From Conus ventricosus (taxonomy: Eukaryota > Mollusca > Gastropoda > Neogastropoda > Conidae), in contig CM031601.1 of assembly GCA_018398815.1 (NCBI GenBank), positions 12,001,711-12,065,710 on the forward strand: a stretch of DNA of 64,000 bases, read 5' to 3'. The notes beneath the pieces are model-generated. The model was not told where the DNA came from and did no database searches. It saw only the letters and a program-made list of their open reading frames with translations. The stretch's first letter is position 1. Each line of letters begins with the position of its first letter. Both the position numbers and the translations under genes were made by a program. Below are positions 1 through 10,320 of the stretch, in pieces.

Positions 1-115
1 GCACTCTAGTTGTCAAGGGCACTCTAGTTGTCAAGGGCACTCTAGTTGTCGAGGGCACTCTAGTTGTCAAGGGCACTCTAGTTGTCAAGGGCACTCTAGT
101 TGTCAAGGGCACTCT
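1..115. repeat. 18-bp tandem repeat
   Basis: About six copies of the unit gcactctagttgtcaagg run from the window edge to about 115. One copy has gag in place of aag. The array probably continues upstream of the window. Confidence 0.9.
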
Positions 116-162
116 GTTCCTTCTTCTGTGCTTTCTAAAAAAAAATTATTTTGGTTTTTGAG

Positions 163-411
163 TTATCTGAGGAAATACTTTTCTGTGACGAATTCATGAG
201 CTCAGGAAAAAAATCACATTTGTGGTGTGAGAAGTTTGATATTACCGATTCACAGTGGCTTCCTTCACTAGGGCCAGTGATTCTTTCTGTCTCCAAGGAC
301 TCGTCAGGTTTGCATCCTGTGCCAGACTCGTCAGCCATGCTTGCTGGAGAGAGAAGGTATGACATCATGGAAGAAGCTCTCAAAGACTTGGATGAAAGAG
401 AGAAACTGTAG
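163..411 (+). CDS. candidate terminal exon, unknown gene
   Basis: An open frame follows a possible 3' splice site (pyrimidine-rich stretch ending in ag at 161-162) and ends in a stop at 409-411. The about 82 residues are varied and hydrophilic, ending in a charged helix-like stretch (RRYDIMEEALKDLDEREKL). They look like ordinary protein rather than repeat translation. I do not recognise the family. If real, it is the last coding exon of a plus-strand gene beginning before the window, with the following sequence as 3' UTR. It could also be a chance frame, since nothing but composition and the splice-like context supports it. Confidence 0.3.
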   Translation, partial: LSEEILFCDEFMSSGKKSHLWCEKFDITDSQWLPSLGPVILSVSKDSSGLHPVPDSSAMLAGERRYDIMEEALKDLDEREKL

Positions 412-990
412 GTCAAAATCTCTACTGGAGCTAGTGGAGAGACATTTTTCTTTGTTCATAAGAGTGCTAGAAAGTAACAGATTACCAGGAAAAAAAAAGG
501 CATGAACTTGAAAAGTGTCAACATAAATCAGTGAATATCCAGGATATGGAAGGTAAGCAGGATATGGAAGGTAAGCAGTTCTGTCTGACATACAGAAGAA
601 GGAAAAATGTACGCTACTCTAGATTGAGTGCTGGCAGTGAAAACAGTGTCCAAGGGCGAGGACAGAGTGTGCTCAGTGTGTTTTCTGGCGTATTTATAGT
701 TGCTATCATGCTCAGTTTCCTGGTTCTCCACAAGAAAGGTACAAAGTGTGGGTGTTATAGCTGATGTTGCACTCTGTTCTCTAGTTCTCCTTAAGAATGA
801 TACTAAGTGTAGCTGTTGCAAGCTGACGTCATTCTTAGTCTGCCTCCTGGTTCTCCACAAGAAAGATGGAATGTTTGGCTACAGTTGGCGACATCTTGCA
901 TTATGGCCAATACAGGGTAGACTGCGTGAAACATTTTGACTTTGTGCTTCAGATTCCGATGACTTTTTGTGCACGTTTTTAGTTCCTACT
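412..990. other. no gene recognised
   Basis: No recognisable coding sequence. There is a short duplicated block (ggatatggaaggtaagca, twice at 543-580) and degenerate copies of a caca-agaaaga motif around 725-870. If the upstream exon is real, this is its 3' UTR. Confidence 0.4.
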
Positions 991-1110
991 GTTGGTGCTG
1001 TCTAGATCGTGTTCAGTAGAAATTCCATACATTGGTGCCGTCTAGATCGTGTTCAGTAGGAATTCCATACATTGGTGTTGTCTAGATTGTGTTCAGTAGG
1101 AATTCCATAC
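991..1110. repeat. 40-bp tandem repeat, three copies
   Basis: Three successive units contain gtctagatcgtgttcagtag followed by gaattccatacat, with a few substitutions between copies. Confidence 0.85.
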
Positions 1111-1569
1111 ATTTCTATCAGCCAGGCACCGTGTTTACCTACATTAATTTTGTGGCCTTTTCTGTCTGCTGTTGTGTGTGTTCAAGGTTTTCATTTTGAT
1201 CACTATTAAATCAAACCTCTGTGGTTGTGCGAGTCGTGTGGGCCTCCAGTGTAGATGGTGAACATTTGAGCCAGCAAAGTGTGGCTCGCATCCTTCATGG
1301 TCCTGCCACAGTGATGGTGCTTACATTTGATTTAACGGAGAAAATCTATTTGAAAATGTTGGGGTGGTGAGGTTTCTCTCGTGCTCTGTTTTGATCACCT
1401 TTCAAAGATTGTGTGGCTTAGTCCACATGGTTCTGAGGTTTGAAGCAAGGTTTAATGTTGCAAGGTTTCCATGAATGTTGTTTAACTTTGTGTTTCATTT
1501 TATGCTGTGCACAGACGTTTTTGTGCTGCTGAGAGTATGTGCCGGGTACTCGTCTCCCTCACTGGTTTT

Positions 1570-1603
<34 letters not shown>

Positions 1604-2450
1604 TGTGTGCATGCGTTGTGATGATTTTTGCTGTAAACATTTGTGTGTGTGCATTTTACATGAAGTAGGGATTTTTAGCTGATATTCAAACCCATTTTCA
1701 CTTTGGCCTTCTTGGATTTTTATATAAAACTTCAGCACACTGCCTTGTTACAAAATGAAAGCTTAAAATATAATTTTGTTTGTATATCACGAATTCATTA
1801 ACTCTGTATCTTTCAGACCCCAATGAAATGTTAGCAACTTTGATGATTAGCATGAGTTGCAATGGAAGATATGACGGAAGTATGGTTATGTCCCGAGTGA
1901 GTGTCCCTGACTACATGTGCATTTTTTGTGGCTTGTTTATGTGACTTTATGATGCCCAGTGTCAAATCATTGGTAATGCAGATCATGACCATTATTTACA
2001 TGACACTTAAAAAAGTGTGTGGTGTGCAGAGGAGTGTATATCGGTATATATTTTTTTTATACCTAAGCATGCAAATCATGACCATGTGATTGGTGTGAAA
2101 GAGGAGTGTACATCCCTACTTGCATCAAGTTTGTTTATTCAGTACACAAGCAGACGAAGTTTGTTCCATATGAATTTTTGTCTGAGAAGATCCTTAGAAA
2201 ATTAACATTTAGAAAAAAAAATCTTAAATAAATCTTTGTTTAGATTTTCACCTGCAGTCGTCTCACTTTTCAACTAGATCTGACATTTTGAACTTTTCAC
2301 TGAATTTTTCTGTGCCTTTTGATTTTGTTTATTAATGTGAGATTTCCTGTCATCTATCTTTCTGCCACTGTCGATCATTCTCCATTCTCCTGCCTGAACT
2401 TTGTTCTGGAAACTGTTACGTTTTTCTTTTTCTGGTCACAACTTATGACA
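1111..2450. other. intergenic sequence with a TG microsatellite
   Basis: No recognisable gene. It holds a (TG)n tract at about 1571-1602 and a direct repeat of cagatcatgaccat (about 1980 and 2070). A possible polyadenylation signal (aataaa) lies near 2227. Confidence 0.5.
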
Positions 2451-2726
2451 TGCTTTGCTAGATTTTCTGTTGTAATCTGTTGATTAGGCAATGTAAATTG
2501 TACATGCTAGATTTTTTGTTGTAATCTGTTGATTAGGTAATGTAAATTGTACATGCTAGATTTTTTGTTGTAATCTGTTGATTAGGTAATGTAAATTGTA
2601 CATGCTAGATTTTTTGTTGTAATCTGTTGGTTAGGTAATGTAAATTGTACATGCTAGATTTTTTGTTGTAATCTGTTGATTAGGTAATGTAAATTGTACA
2701 TGCTGGATTTTTTGTTGTAATCTGTT
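2451..2726. repeat. 49-bp tandem repeat, target of LTR element 1
   Basis: About 5.5 copies of a 49-bp unit containing ttgttgtaatctgttgatta and ggtaatgtaaattgtaca. The array breaks at 2726, where an LTR begins. It resumes at 9726 (ctgttgattaggtaatgt), on the far side of the LTR element, so the element inserted into this array. Confidence 0.9.
2722..2726. repeat. target site duplication CTGTT (left)
   Basis: CTGTT directly precedes the TGTGACGGG start of the left LTR. The same five bases follow the end of the right LTR at 9726-9730. A 5-bp duplication is typical of Ty3/Gypsy integration. Confidence 0.85.
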
Positions 2727-3976
2727 TGTGACGGGTCTCCGACGCTCCCCCTCGTTATTAAAATATGATTTTCATATTCAGGGATGCAGGGGGTTATAGA
2801 CAGAAGTATTACGCTTTCACAACCAAAATGCGCTCTCGCATAGGCACACGCACTCTGTCACTCACATCGGGCCCGCACAAAGGTGACGGGAAACCAATAA
2901 CATTTCATAGAAAATAATCAACTTTTATTCAACTTGACTCCGAGCCCCCACCCGTCACTACACAACACAACTATCTGTATCATACAACAATGTAAACAGC
3001 ATACAGACAATTTCATAAATCGCATCCCCTGTTCTTCAGTTATTCTTACTTAGCCAGGAAAGACAATGTTCCACTATTCTGTTTGCACACTTATAACCTT
3101 AAGAGCAAATAAACGTCCATAACTGATCGTCAGTTTCTCTCATCCCACTGTGCGACTACAAGCTGAAGCTGCCACACTGTTGTGTCCTCCCGATTGGCCA
3201 AATCCCAGTTGGGGGACACTGGCAACATAGAGTCGCATCCTCACACCAAGTCTCCCGGACTCCACTGCACTTCGCCCTCTCCACGGAAAGGGCTCCTGTC
3301 GGCCTCTCCCACAGGTCTTCTCTGGCTGCAAACACCCCACCGTTGTCTGGCAGCTCCCTGTCTAGGCTCCAACAGGCTGACATGTCTTGCTGTCGACCGT
3401 CCCCACACGGGAGACAATTCTTCTCGTCGTCGGCTCCGAGGCTACAGCAACCTCCACTGTCTTACGTCCCCACCCAGGAGACAACGAGGCGACAGCTAAC
3501 CTCTGCTTCACGCTGTATTTTCTTGAGCCCTCAGCAAGACGGGCGAATTCACTTTCCCTTAAGTGAGTCACACACTTCCTGGTTTTCCAAGCAGCTTATA
3601 TTCATTCTCAAACAAGAGAGAACCCGAGTTTAACTGGCTCAACCAATGGAATCACGGGCACACACACATCACACGATTTGTACCAATAAATTCCCAAGTT
3701 ATTTTTATTCCACCAATGGAATCACTAGTCACCTACACATACACACACACAACAGCTGCTAGCGCTAACCAAGACTTGGGTACCAAGTGGTTAATGCATA
3801 ACCTCCCATTCAAACTCATGTTCGTTTTTCCGAAGCTACCCATTGTCAGGGCTTAAAACATTCCGCGTCTGGGCGGAATTCCGCGATTTCGATTTGTCAA
3901 AACAAAAAAAAAAACCCGACAGGAGCAAGGTATCCGTGATCGGCTTGCAAGCGTTCATAGCAACTGCGCGCAAGTT

Positions 3977-4147
3977 ATGGCCCCTGATTATTCTTGGAAG
4001 AAGTTTCCGGTCGGACTTCCGGAAAAAACAAAATGGCGCGAGCGCGCAGTCATTGTTCATGCGGGTCGATCTTTTGACGAATCTGCAATTAAAAACAAGT
4101 GGAAATGGGAGTGGACGCTTCAGAAAGTTGACAAAGAAGTCATTGGA
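3977..4147 (+). pseudogene. transposon protein fragment, N-terminal part
   Basis: The frame reads an ordinary basic protein segment with KWRERAVIVHAG and NKWKWEWTLQKVDK, stopping being meaningful exactly where the inner transposon starts (4148). The frame is continued in phase after the inner element by the finger-containing stretch that begins near 5142. I infer one interrupted open frame of the outer transposon. I do not recognise a catalytic domain. Confidence 0.45.
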
Positions 4148-5141
4148 CAGGGTTCGTACGCCCCCTTATTTTCTTGAAAAGTGCTTGAGATTTGACATGA
4201 CCATTTCAAGGCCTGGAAAAGTACTTAAAAATAAGCTGAAGGCCTAACCCCCCTGGAAAAGTCCTTGAAATTTCAAAATCGGTCACAATCTGTCCTCTCA
4301 AAGCAAGGAAGTGACTGTCACTCAAGAAAATGTTTTTTATACGAAATAAATCACAATCTCTGTCACTCCATGTGGCTTCGTGATCGCCGATCCCGTAGCA
4401 ACCGACAACAGCCTAGCTGAAGCAGAAGGGAAGTAACTCGTCAGTGACTAGTGTTTGACTTACTATAGACGTAAGTGTAGAAGCCAACAGAGTTCTTTCC
4501 CTTTGGTTACCATCGGGGTTGTGTCGACGGTCGATGTTTTGCGCCAAATAGTGCTACTGAGCCTGCAAGATGGGGAAAGGAGACTGCGTTTTCAATGATA
4601 TGTGGGCAGAAAAAGATGCTTTCAAAGGTTGGTTAGCTCGTGGAGAAAACGAACACTCGGCAAGGTGCACATTGTGCAAGAAGAGTTTTAGTATCTCGGG
4701 TATGGGCATCAGTGCTGTGAAGAGTCATGCTGATGGAGTGAAACACAAACGGTTGGTGGAACATGAACATGAGAATAAGAGAAATGCCGGTGGTGCCACA
4801 CAGCTGACCATGCATGGATTCACTCTTGGAAACCGAAACTCCTCACCAAGATCTGAACCACCGGGTGCAAGGCAGGAGACTGGCAGTCAACTGCCTTCAA
4901 CTTCAAGTTTTACTGCAGTGACAGGGGGGTCCATCTACTGGACCTGACCAGTTGTGCTAGCATGAATACGAGGTAAGAAATGATGTTAAGTTAATGATTG
5001 ATAGTAACAGGCTGCTCATAGGGTTTAATAAACATAACTTTGCAAGAAAGTTGTTAATTACTACCCCTTGAATGAAGCTGCTAACCCCTGGAAATTCCCT
5101 TGAAAACCCCTTGAACTTTTTTTTCTGATATCTGTGGGAAC
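4148..5141. mobile_element. inner hAT-like transposon remnant
   Basis: Starts CAGGGTTCGTACG like the 10.3 kb MITE. It ends in a match to that MITE's right side (cccttgaaaaccccttgaac, then ctgtgggaac), but the last four bases of the expected end (cctg) are missing. TTGGA flanks both sides (4143-4147 and 5142-5146); a sixth base matches only on one side. It carries a zinc-finger reading frame at 4570-4947. The outer coding frame continues in phase on both sides, which supports an insertion. Confidence 0.65.
4570..4947 (+). CDS. zinc-finger N-terminal fragment of a hAT-like transposase
   Basis: A 125-residue frame beginning MGKGDCVFNDMWAEKD. The N-terminal part holds a finger of the pattern CTLCKKSF ... 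GISAVKSHADGVKH (residues about 36-65), the C-x2-C ... H-x5-H arrangement common at the start of many hAT-family transposases. It would bind element DNA in the nucleus. The serine- and glutamine-rich tail ends at a stop and no DDE core or dimerisation domain follows, so the product alone cannot be an active transposase. It could be a first exon or a truncated gene. Confidence 0.5.
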   Translation: MGKGDCVFNDMWAEKDAFKGWLARGENEHSARCTLCKKSFSISGMGISAVKSHADGVKHKRLVEHEHENKRNAGGATQLTMHGFTLGNRNSSPRSEPPGARQETGSQLPSTSSFTAVTGGSIYWT

Positions 5142-5159
5142 TTGGAGACTTTCTTCGCA

Positions 5160-5473
5160 AAGTTATTGCACCAGGTTTAGCTTGGTGCAAACTGTGCTTA
5201 AGGGAAGTGTTACGGTGGTCGCGGAAGAAAGCTCTTGATCACATTCGTTCAGCGAAGCACGTGTCAAACGTCAAGGCGCTGAGTGGAACTACAAGAAAGG
5301 TCACTGAAGACACTTTAGCAGCAGTAAAACGTGCCAGGATAGAACATTGCAATCCTATGGGGAAAAAAGAGGGTGATATAGAAAATGTGGAGAGTGCAAG
5401 CCAGGCGGGAGGCAGGAAGGAAAAAGATAGGGTTCAAACTACAAAGTCAAGTTGTCAGCAAGAAGGTGGATGA
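5160..5473 (+). pseudogene. second zinc-finger transposon fragment
   Basis: The frame contains WCKLCLREV followed by KKALDHIRSAKHVSN, a C-x2-C ... H-x5-H finger, and then a lysine/glutamate-rich tail to a stop at 5473. It belongs to the outer transposon (3847-6264) and continues the segment before 4148. No catalytic core is visible. Confidence 0.45.
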
Positions 5474-5661
5474 GAATGAAATATAAATTGTAGAGTGTGA
5501 AAGCCAGACAGGAGAAAGCAAGGAAACAGCAGACAAAGATAGGGTTGAAATTCAAGTAAGCAAGAAGGTGGATGGCAAAGACAGTGCAGACAATGCAAGC
5601 AGCAAGAAGAAAGAGTTCCTTGCTATGTTTCTTTAATGCCTCCACCACCCAAATGACAAAG

Positions 5662-5699
<38 letters not shown>

Positions 5700-6251
5700 T
5701 TGTGAAATCCTGTATTTCAGTGTTTATTATAATTTAGGAACTTCAAAATTTGACTTTCAGTATGTGCTGATTCCACAAGTTTCTCACTTATCAAAATTTG
5801 GATATTGTGACTTTCAAAATGTGCTGATTCCGCAAGTTGATCTCTGTTATATGAGACTGAACTTTAAAGTGTTTGATGCAGTTACTGACTTTGTGTGCAC
5901 CAACTTCAAACTTGATATTGTGTGATCATTTAAACCTGAAAAGTGAAACTTATTGAGCAACCCCAGCAGTGAGATTTCATCCAAAAACTATAGTTGGTGA
6001 ACACCTGTAAAACACTCAGGTTAAAGGGGGAGTGTTCATTTTATTATGTGTTTAACCCCTTCTCCCCTTGCCCCAAATATGTCTTCCTGTAATAATTATG
6101 TGTTTACAGCAATTTTTATGCACTAAATAACTCTTGAAATGATGTCCCGAAAGCGCAAAATGGCATAGATTTACACTCGTTTTTAAAAAACATTTTCCCG
6201 GGGGAGCATGCCCCCGGACCCACCTAGTTTCAGTGGTTTTTTCCTCCTCCT
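5474..6251. other. non-coding part of the outer transposon
   Basis: Holds a (TG)n tract and a duplicated segment at about 5755-5840 (tatgtgctgattccacaagt and a variant). Near the right end is a GC palindrome (cccgggggagcatgccccc, about 6197). No coding sequence recognised. Confidence 0.5.
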
Positions 6252-6751
6252 GTTTTAAGCCCTGCATTGTACTAACAGCCTGGACTCCTCTACCAGCCAG
6301 GACTGATGCTTCGAGTAGTTACTACCTCTATAGACAACAAGGTGCAAACCACTCAATAGGCCGAAGCCTTCCATTCATTCCCCAGAACAAGGACGACTGA
6401 ATGGTCGCTGTACTCTGCCTGCAGGCTGACGGTCACCTACCCGTGACGGTCACCTGACACGATCGCCTTCCCTTCAGGCCCACTGGAGAACCCAGTGAAT
6501 AGCCAGCCAGTGGTCGGACTGGACACTCCTCTACCCAGGACCGGCAGGTCAGCAACTCATTGTCACTATCCCTCGGACATGCGAAACACTTCCCAGCAAC
6601 TCCCCCTCCCTCAGTACACGACCCGGGGTATTCCCCTCTGGTGATGCCTGAGTTCGCACACTTGAACAACCCAAGGAACTTGCTCTCAACAACAGCAAAA
6701 ACTACCCTTAATTTGCCTAAATGTCCGAGAACATTTGGCCGACTCATGACA

Positions 6752-6761
6752 CCCCCGTACC
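6752..6761 (-). promoter_or_regulatory. polypurine-tract-like site of element 1
   Basis: On the minus strand a GGTACGGGGG purine-rich stretch directly precedes the 3' LTR. This is the position where plus-strand synthesis is primed in LTR elements. It is short, so the assignment rests on position. Confidence 0.45.
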
Positions 6762-7075
6762 TAGAATGTTGTTCCAATCAACATTTCCTATAGGACGAAT
6801 GTTCTCAGATTGGTATAAAACTAACTCAGTTGCATGGGTCGATTATAACAGTACTACCCCTATGCTTCAAGACATCATTCCATCAACATCCCTAACATGG
6901 ATAATGTACCCAATTAAAACCAATACATCAATCAGATAATCCAAACATCACTCTTTGGTCAGTCATAACGACTGTGCACAACATTAACTCTAACCTGGCT
7001 CACATATAATCAAGAACTCTGTCCATAGCGTTAGCTATCAGCATGTCCATACATGGAACAATTTCCTATACCTAT
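6762..7075. other. internal non-coding remnant of element 1
   Basis: Sequence between the polypurine-like site and the gag fragment. No protease, RT or integrase motif could be read in any frame. Confidence 0.5.
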
Positions 7076-7079
7076 CGGC

Positions 7080-7791
7080 GGTACCTGGTACCTCTGAAAC
7101 AAAGCATCGCGCACCGACTCATAATCTGTCTGTTTTTCGGTGGTAAGCAAGAAAAAAGCATCCCTAGCTTTGGGTGTCAGCAGCGCAGACAAATTTGTGG
7201 CCCACCGTTCTTCGGGTAAGCCCTGATCTTTGGCAATCTTTCAAATTGCGAAATGAAATCCTCTAAATGGTCCGGATTATCATCGAACCTTGCATATTGA
7301 ATCAAGGGACTGACATGTGGTGCAAAGTTCACTTGAGGTTTTGCGTCCACGTCCCGTTCTTTCTCCAATTTTAATTTTTCTAACTCAAACTGCCTTATCT
7401 TCTCTCTTTCCCGTTCTCTTTCTCTCTCTCTCTTTCCCTCTCCTCTCTTTCCGTTCTCTTTCTCTCTCCTCTCTTTCCCATTTCTCGTTCTCTCTCCTCT
7501 CTTTCCCGTTCTCTCTCCTCCTTTTCCCGTTTTCTTTCTCTCTCCTCTTTTTCCCGTTCTCTTTCTCTCTCCTCTTTTTTCCCGTTCCCTTTTTTCTCTC
7601 CTCTTTTTCCGTTCTCTTTCTCTCTGTTCTTCCCGTTCCCTTTGTATTTTCTGGGCCTCGATTACACGGGGCCAGTTCTCATCTACATATGCCTTCAGTT
7701 CCGGACCCTTTAGTCCTAAAGCTTTTCCTTCTTCTGTGAGGTCCATCTTTTTCAGCGGACCCATTGTCTCGGCACCCTCTTCAGTCGACAT
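7080..7791 (-). pseudogene. gag (matrix/capsid N-terminal part) of LTR element 1
   Basis: The minus-strand frame starts MSTEEGAETMGPLKK at 7791. A long Arg/Glu-rich region (residues about 50-130, from the CT-rich stretch 7400-7640) precedes a capsid-like stretch FDDNPDHLEDFISQFERL. After a frame break near 7195 the capsid continues in another frame (WATNLSALL, then KQTDYESVRDALFQRYQ) to about 7080, where it stops. This arrangement of acidic start, ERE-rich coiled region and capsid matches gag of the Gmr1-like group and the gag of element 2 in this window. No zinc knuckle is present. The break is next to homopolymers and may be a sequencing error. Confidence 0.7.
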
Positions 7792-8102
7792 TCTGAAGCT
7801 ATTAACCCTCGATCAGCTAGTTAATACAACCACAGTAACAAGCGAGATATCACACGATCACTTGTAAATAAGCGATCAAATAGTTGTGCTACACACCATC
7901 AACCTCAACAGCAACCAAATCAAGCAAGTTCAAACAACAGGCCCATTCATGAAAAAAAAAAAAGATCAAAACAATCAACACATGACTAACGTCTTTCCAG
8001 GTAAGGAAAAAAATCTAGGTTTCCACAATTACGACAAATTCAAATCCCTTGCAATTGAACAAAACCTAGAAACAAATCAATTATGACTCATTTATGTTCA
8101 TC

Positions 8103-8120
8103 CCGGACGACAGTCCCCAA
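8103..8120 (-). other. primer-binding-like site of element 1
   Basis: Three bases inside the 5' LTR, the minus strand reads TGGGGACTGTCGTCCGGGAT. Its second half (CGTCCGGGAT) matches the tRNA-Pro primer-site sequence and its start keeps TGGGG, but the middle differs. It may be a degenerate Pro site or a different tRNA. Confidence 0.4.
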
Positions 8121-8122
8121 TT

Positions 8123-9725
8123 TGTGACGGGTCTCCGAAGCTCCCCTTGTTATCAAAATATGATTTTCATATTCAGGGATGCAGGGGGTTATAGACAGAA
8201 GTATTACGCTTTCACAACCAAAATGCGTTCTCGCATAGGCACACGCACTCTGTCACTCACATCGGGCCCCGCACAAAGGTGACGGGAAACCAATACATTT
8301 CATAGAAAATAATCAACTTTTATTCAACTTGACTCCGAGCCCCCACCCGTCACTACACAACACAACTATCTGTATCATACAACAATGTAAACAGCATACA
8401 GACAATTTCATAAATCGCATCCCCTGTTCTTCAGTTATTCTTACTTAGCCAGGAAAGACATGTTCCACTATTGTTTGCACACTTATAACCTTAAGAGCAA
8501 ATAACGTCCATAACTTGCCAGCATTCTTGGTTGATCGTCAGTTTCTCTCATCCACTGTGCGACTACAAGCTGAGCTGCCACCGTTGTGTCCTCCCGATTG
8601 GCCAAATCCCAGTTGGGGACACTGGCAACGTAGCTTGAGTCGCATCCTCACACCGGTCTCCGGACTCCACTGCACTTCGCCCTCATCCACGGAAAGGGCT
8701 CCTGTCGGCCTTACCACAGGTCTTCTCTGGCTGCAACACCCCACCGTTGTCTGGCAGCTCCCTGTCTGGCTCCAACAGGCTGACAGTCTTGCTGTCGACC
8801 GTCCCCACACGGGAGACAATTCTTCTCGTCGTCGGCTCCGAGGCTACAGCAACCTCCACTGTCTTACGTCCCCACCCAGGAGACAACGAGGCGACAGCTA
8901 ACCTCTGCTTCAGCTGTATTTTCTTGAGCCCTCCAGCAAGACGGGCGAGTTCACTTTCCCTTAAGTGAGTCACACACTTCCAGGTTTTCCAAGCAGCTTA
9001 TATTCATTCTCAAACAATGAGAGAACCCGAGTTTAACTGGCTCAACAATGGAAATCACGGGCACACACACATCACACGATTTGTACCAATAAATTCCCAA
9101 GTTATTTTTATTCCACCAATGGAATCACTAGTCACCTACACATACACACACACAACAGCTGCTAGCGCTAACCAAGACTTGGGTACCAAGTGGTTAATGC
9201 ATAACTCCCATTCAAACTTATGTTTGATTCCCCGAAGCTACCCATTGTACTAACAGCCTGGACTCCTCTACCAGCCAGGACTGATGTTTCGAGTAGTTAC
9301 TACTCTATAGACAACAAGGTGCAAACCACTCAATAGGCCGAAGCCTTCCATTCATTCCCAGAACAAGGATGACTGACATGGTCGCTGTACTCTGCCTGCA
9401 GGCTGACGGTCACCTACCCGTGACGGTCACCTGACACGATCGCCTTCCCTTCAGGCCACTGGAGAACCCAGTGAATAGCCAGCACCAGTGGTCGGACTGG
9501 ACACTCCTCTACCCAGGACCGGCAGGTCGGCAACTCATTGTCACTATCCCTCGGACATGCGAAACACTTCCAGCAACTCCCCTCCCTCAGTACACGACCC
9601 GGGGTATTCCCCTCTGGTGATGCCTGAGTTCGCACACTTGAACAACCCAAGGAACTTGCTCTCAACAACAGCAAACTACCCTTAATTTGCCTAAATGCTC
9701 GAGAACATTTGGCCGACTCATGACA
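8123..9725 (-). repeat. LTR of element 1 (5' LTR in its orientation)
   Basis: A 1603-bp direct repeat of the left LTR without the transposon. It begins TGTGACGGG and ends CATGACA, followed by the CTGTT duplication at 9726-9730. Confidence 0.9.
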
Positions 9726-9730
9726 CTGTT

Positions 9731-10314
9731 GATTAGGTAATGTAAATTGTACCCAATATCCAGGATGAATACTGAGAGCTGTCCCTTCTGGCAACTCAGT
9801 TTGCCCTTTTAGCTTTTTTAAAATGCATTCTTTGTTAACACTGAACTGTTTTTCTTTTTTTTTTTTATGCCTTTTTTTCCATCTCGGTTCTACATATCAA
9901 GAGGGAATGACTGAACTCTCAGCACAAGGTTGTCATAGCTTCCTCGGTTAAAAGATGCTGAAAATGAAGCTACCATTCCAGGATCAGACTTTTTCCCTGT
10001 AGAGTTGGTCAGCCAGAAAGGCCCTGTGGTGTTGGCTGGGCTTTTTCTTAACAACAACTAGAGCTGTTAATGCAGGGGGTGTCTGTGCTCAAGCACTTGC
10101 GCACAAACCGACAATCTTCAGTCTTTGGTGCACAGTGACTGCAAGTCTGTGACACAAAAGTGATGTTTGATACAGCTGAATGAAGTGTCATCTGTTGAAG
10201 TATAAAAAACATTTATGTGCTTGATTAAGCAGATGAACATTGTAATAGATGTGCATTTTACAACAGCATACTTGTATGCCTCTGTGTGCGTGTGTGTATG
10301 TGTGTGCATATTAT
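9731..10314. other. no gene recognised
   Basis: AT-rich intergenic sequence after the LTR element. No coding sequence or repeat structure recognised beyond short T tracts and a short TG-rich stretch near 10285. Confidence 0.4.
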
Positions 10315-10320
10315 TATGTG

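Larger units (their letters stand above)
3847..6264. mobile_element. TIR DNA transposon nested in the LTR
   Basis: Ends are perfect 13-bp inverted repeats, CAGGGCTTAAAAC at 3847-3859 and GTTTTAAGCCCTG at 6252-6264. They are flanked by direct CATTGT copies (3841-3846 and 6265-6270), and the uninterrupted LTR copy has CATTGT once. Termini of the CAGGG type resemble hAT elements, but those usually make 8-bp duplications, so the superfamily is uncertain. Coding remnants on the plus strand include a stretch around 3977-4147 (TKWRERAVIVHAGRSFDES) and a C2H2-like finger around 5180-5280 (WCKLC ... HIRSAKH). They are separated by a second transposon at 4148-5141. A TG microsatellite lies at 5663-5698. 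Confidence 0.85.
2727..6751 (-). repeat. LTR of element 1 (3' LTR in its orientation), split by a transposon
   Basis: Aligns to 8123-9725 throughout, apart from the insertion at about 3847-6270. LTR sequence stops at cccattgt (3846) and resumes at cattgtactaacagcc (6265); the intact copy reads cccattgtactaac at about 9240. Copy differences are mostly one-base indels. Confidence 0.88.
2727..9725 (-). mobile_element. LTR retrotransposon 1 (Ty3/Gypsy, Gmr1-like gag), non-autonomous
   Basis: Two direct repeats (2727-6751 and 8123-9725) start TGTGACGGG, end CATGACA and are flanked by CTGTT duplications. The left copy carries a 2.4 kb transposon; without it and its duplicated target bases it is about 1601 bp, against 1603 bp for the right copy. 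The internal region (6752-8122) is only about 1.37 kb and codes on the minus strand for a gag N-terminal part alone; protease, RT, RNase H and integrase are absent. A purine run abuts the left LTR on the minus strand and a primer-binding-like site abuts the right LTR, so the right LTR is the element's 5' LTR. Any mobility would need proteins from a complete relative. Confidence 0.88.

Noticed and set aside
7317..7739. Ser/Leu/Phe-rich plus-strand frame
   Set aside because: Antisense of the Arg/Glu-rich gag region; the CT-rich strand keeps several frames open. The plus-strand frame at 55158-55667 is rejected for the same reason.
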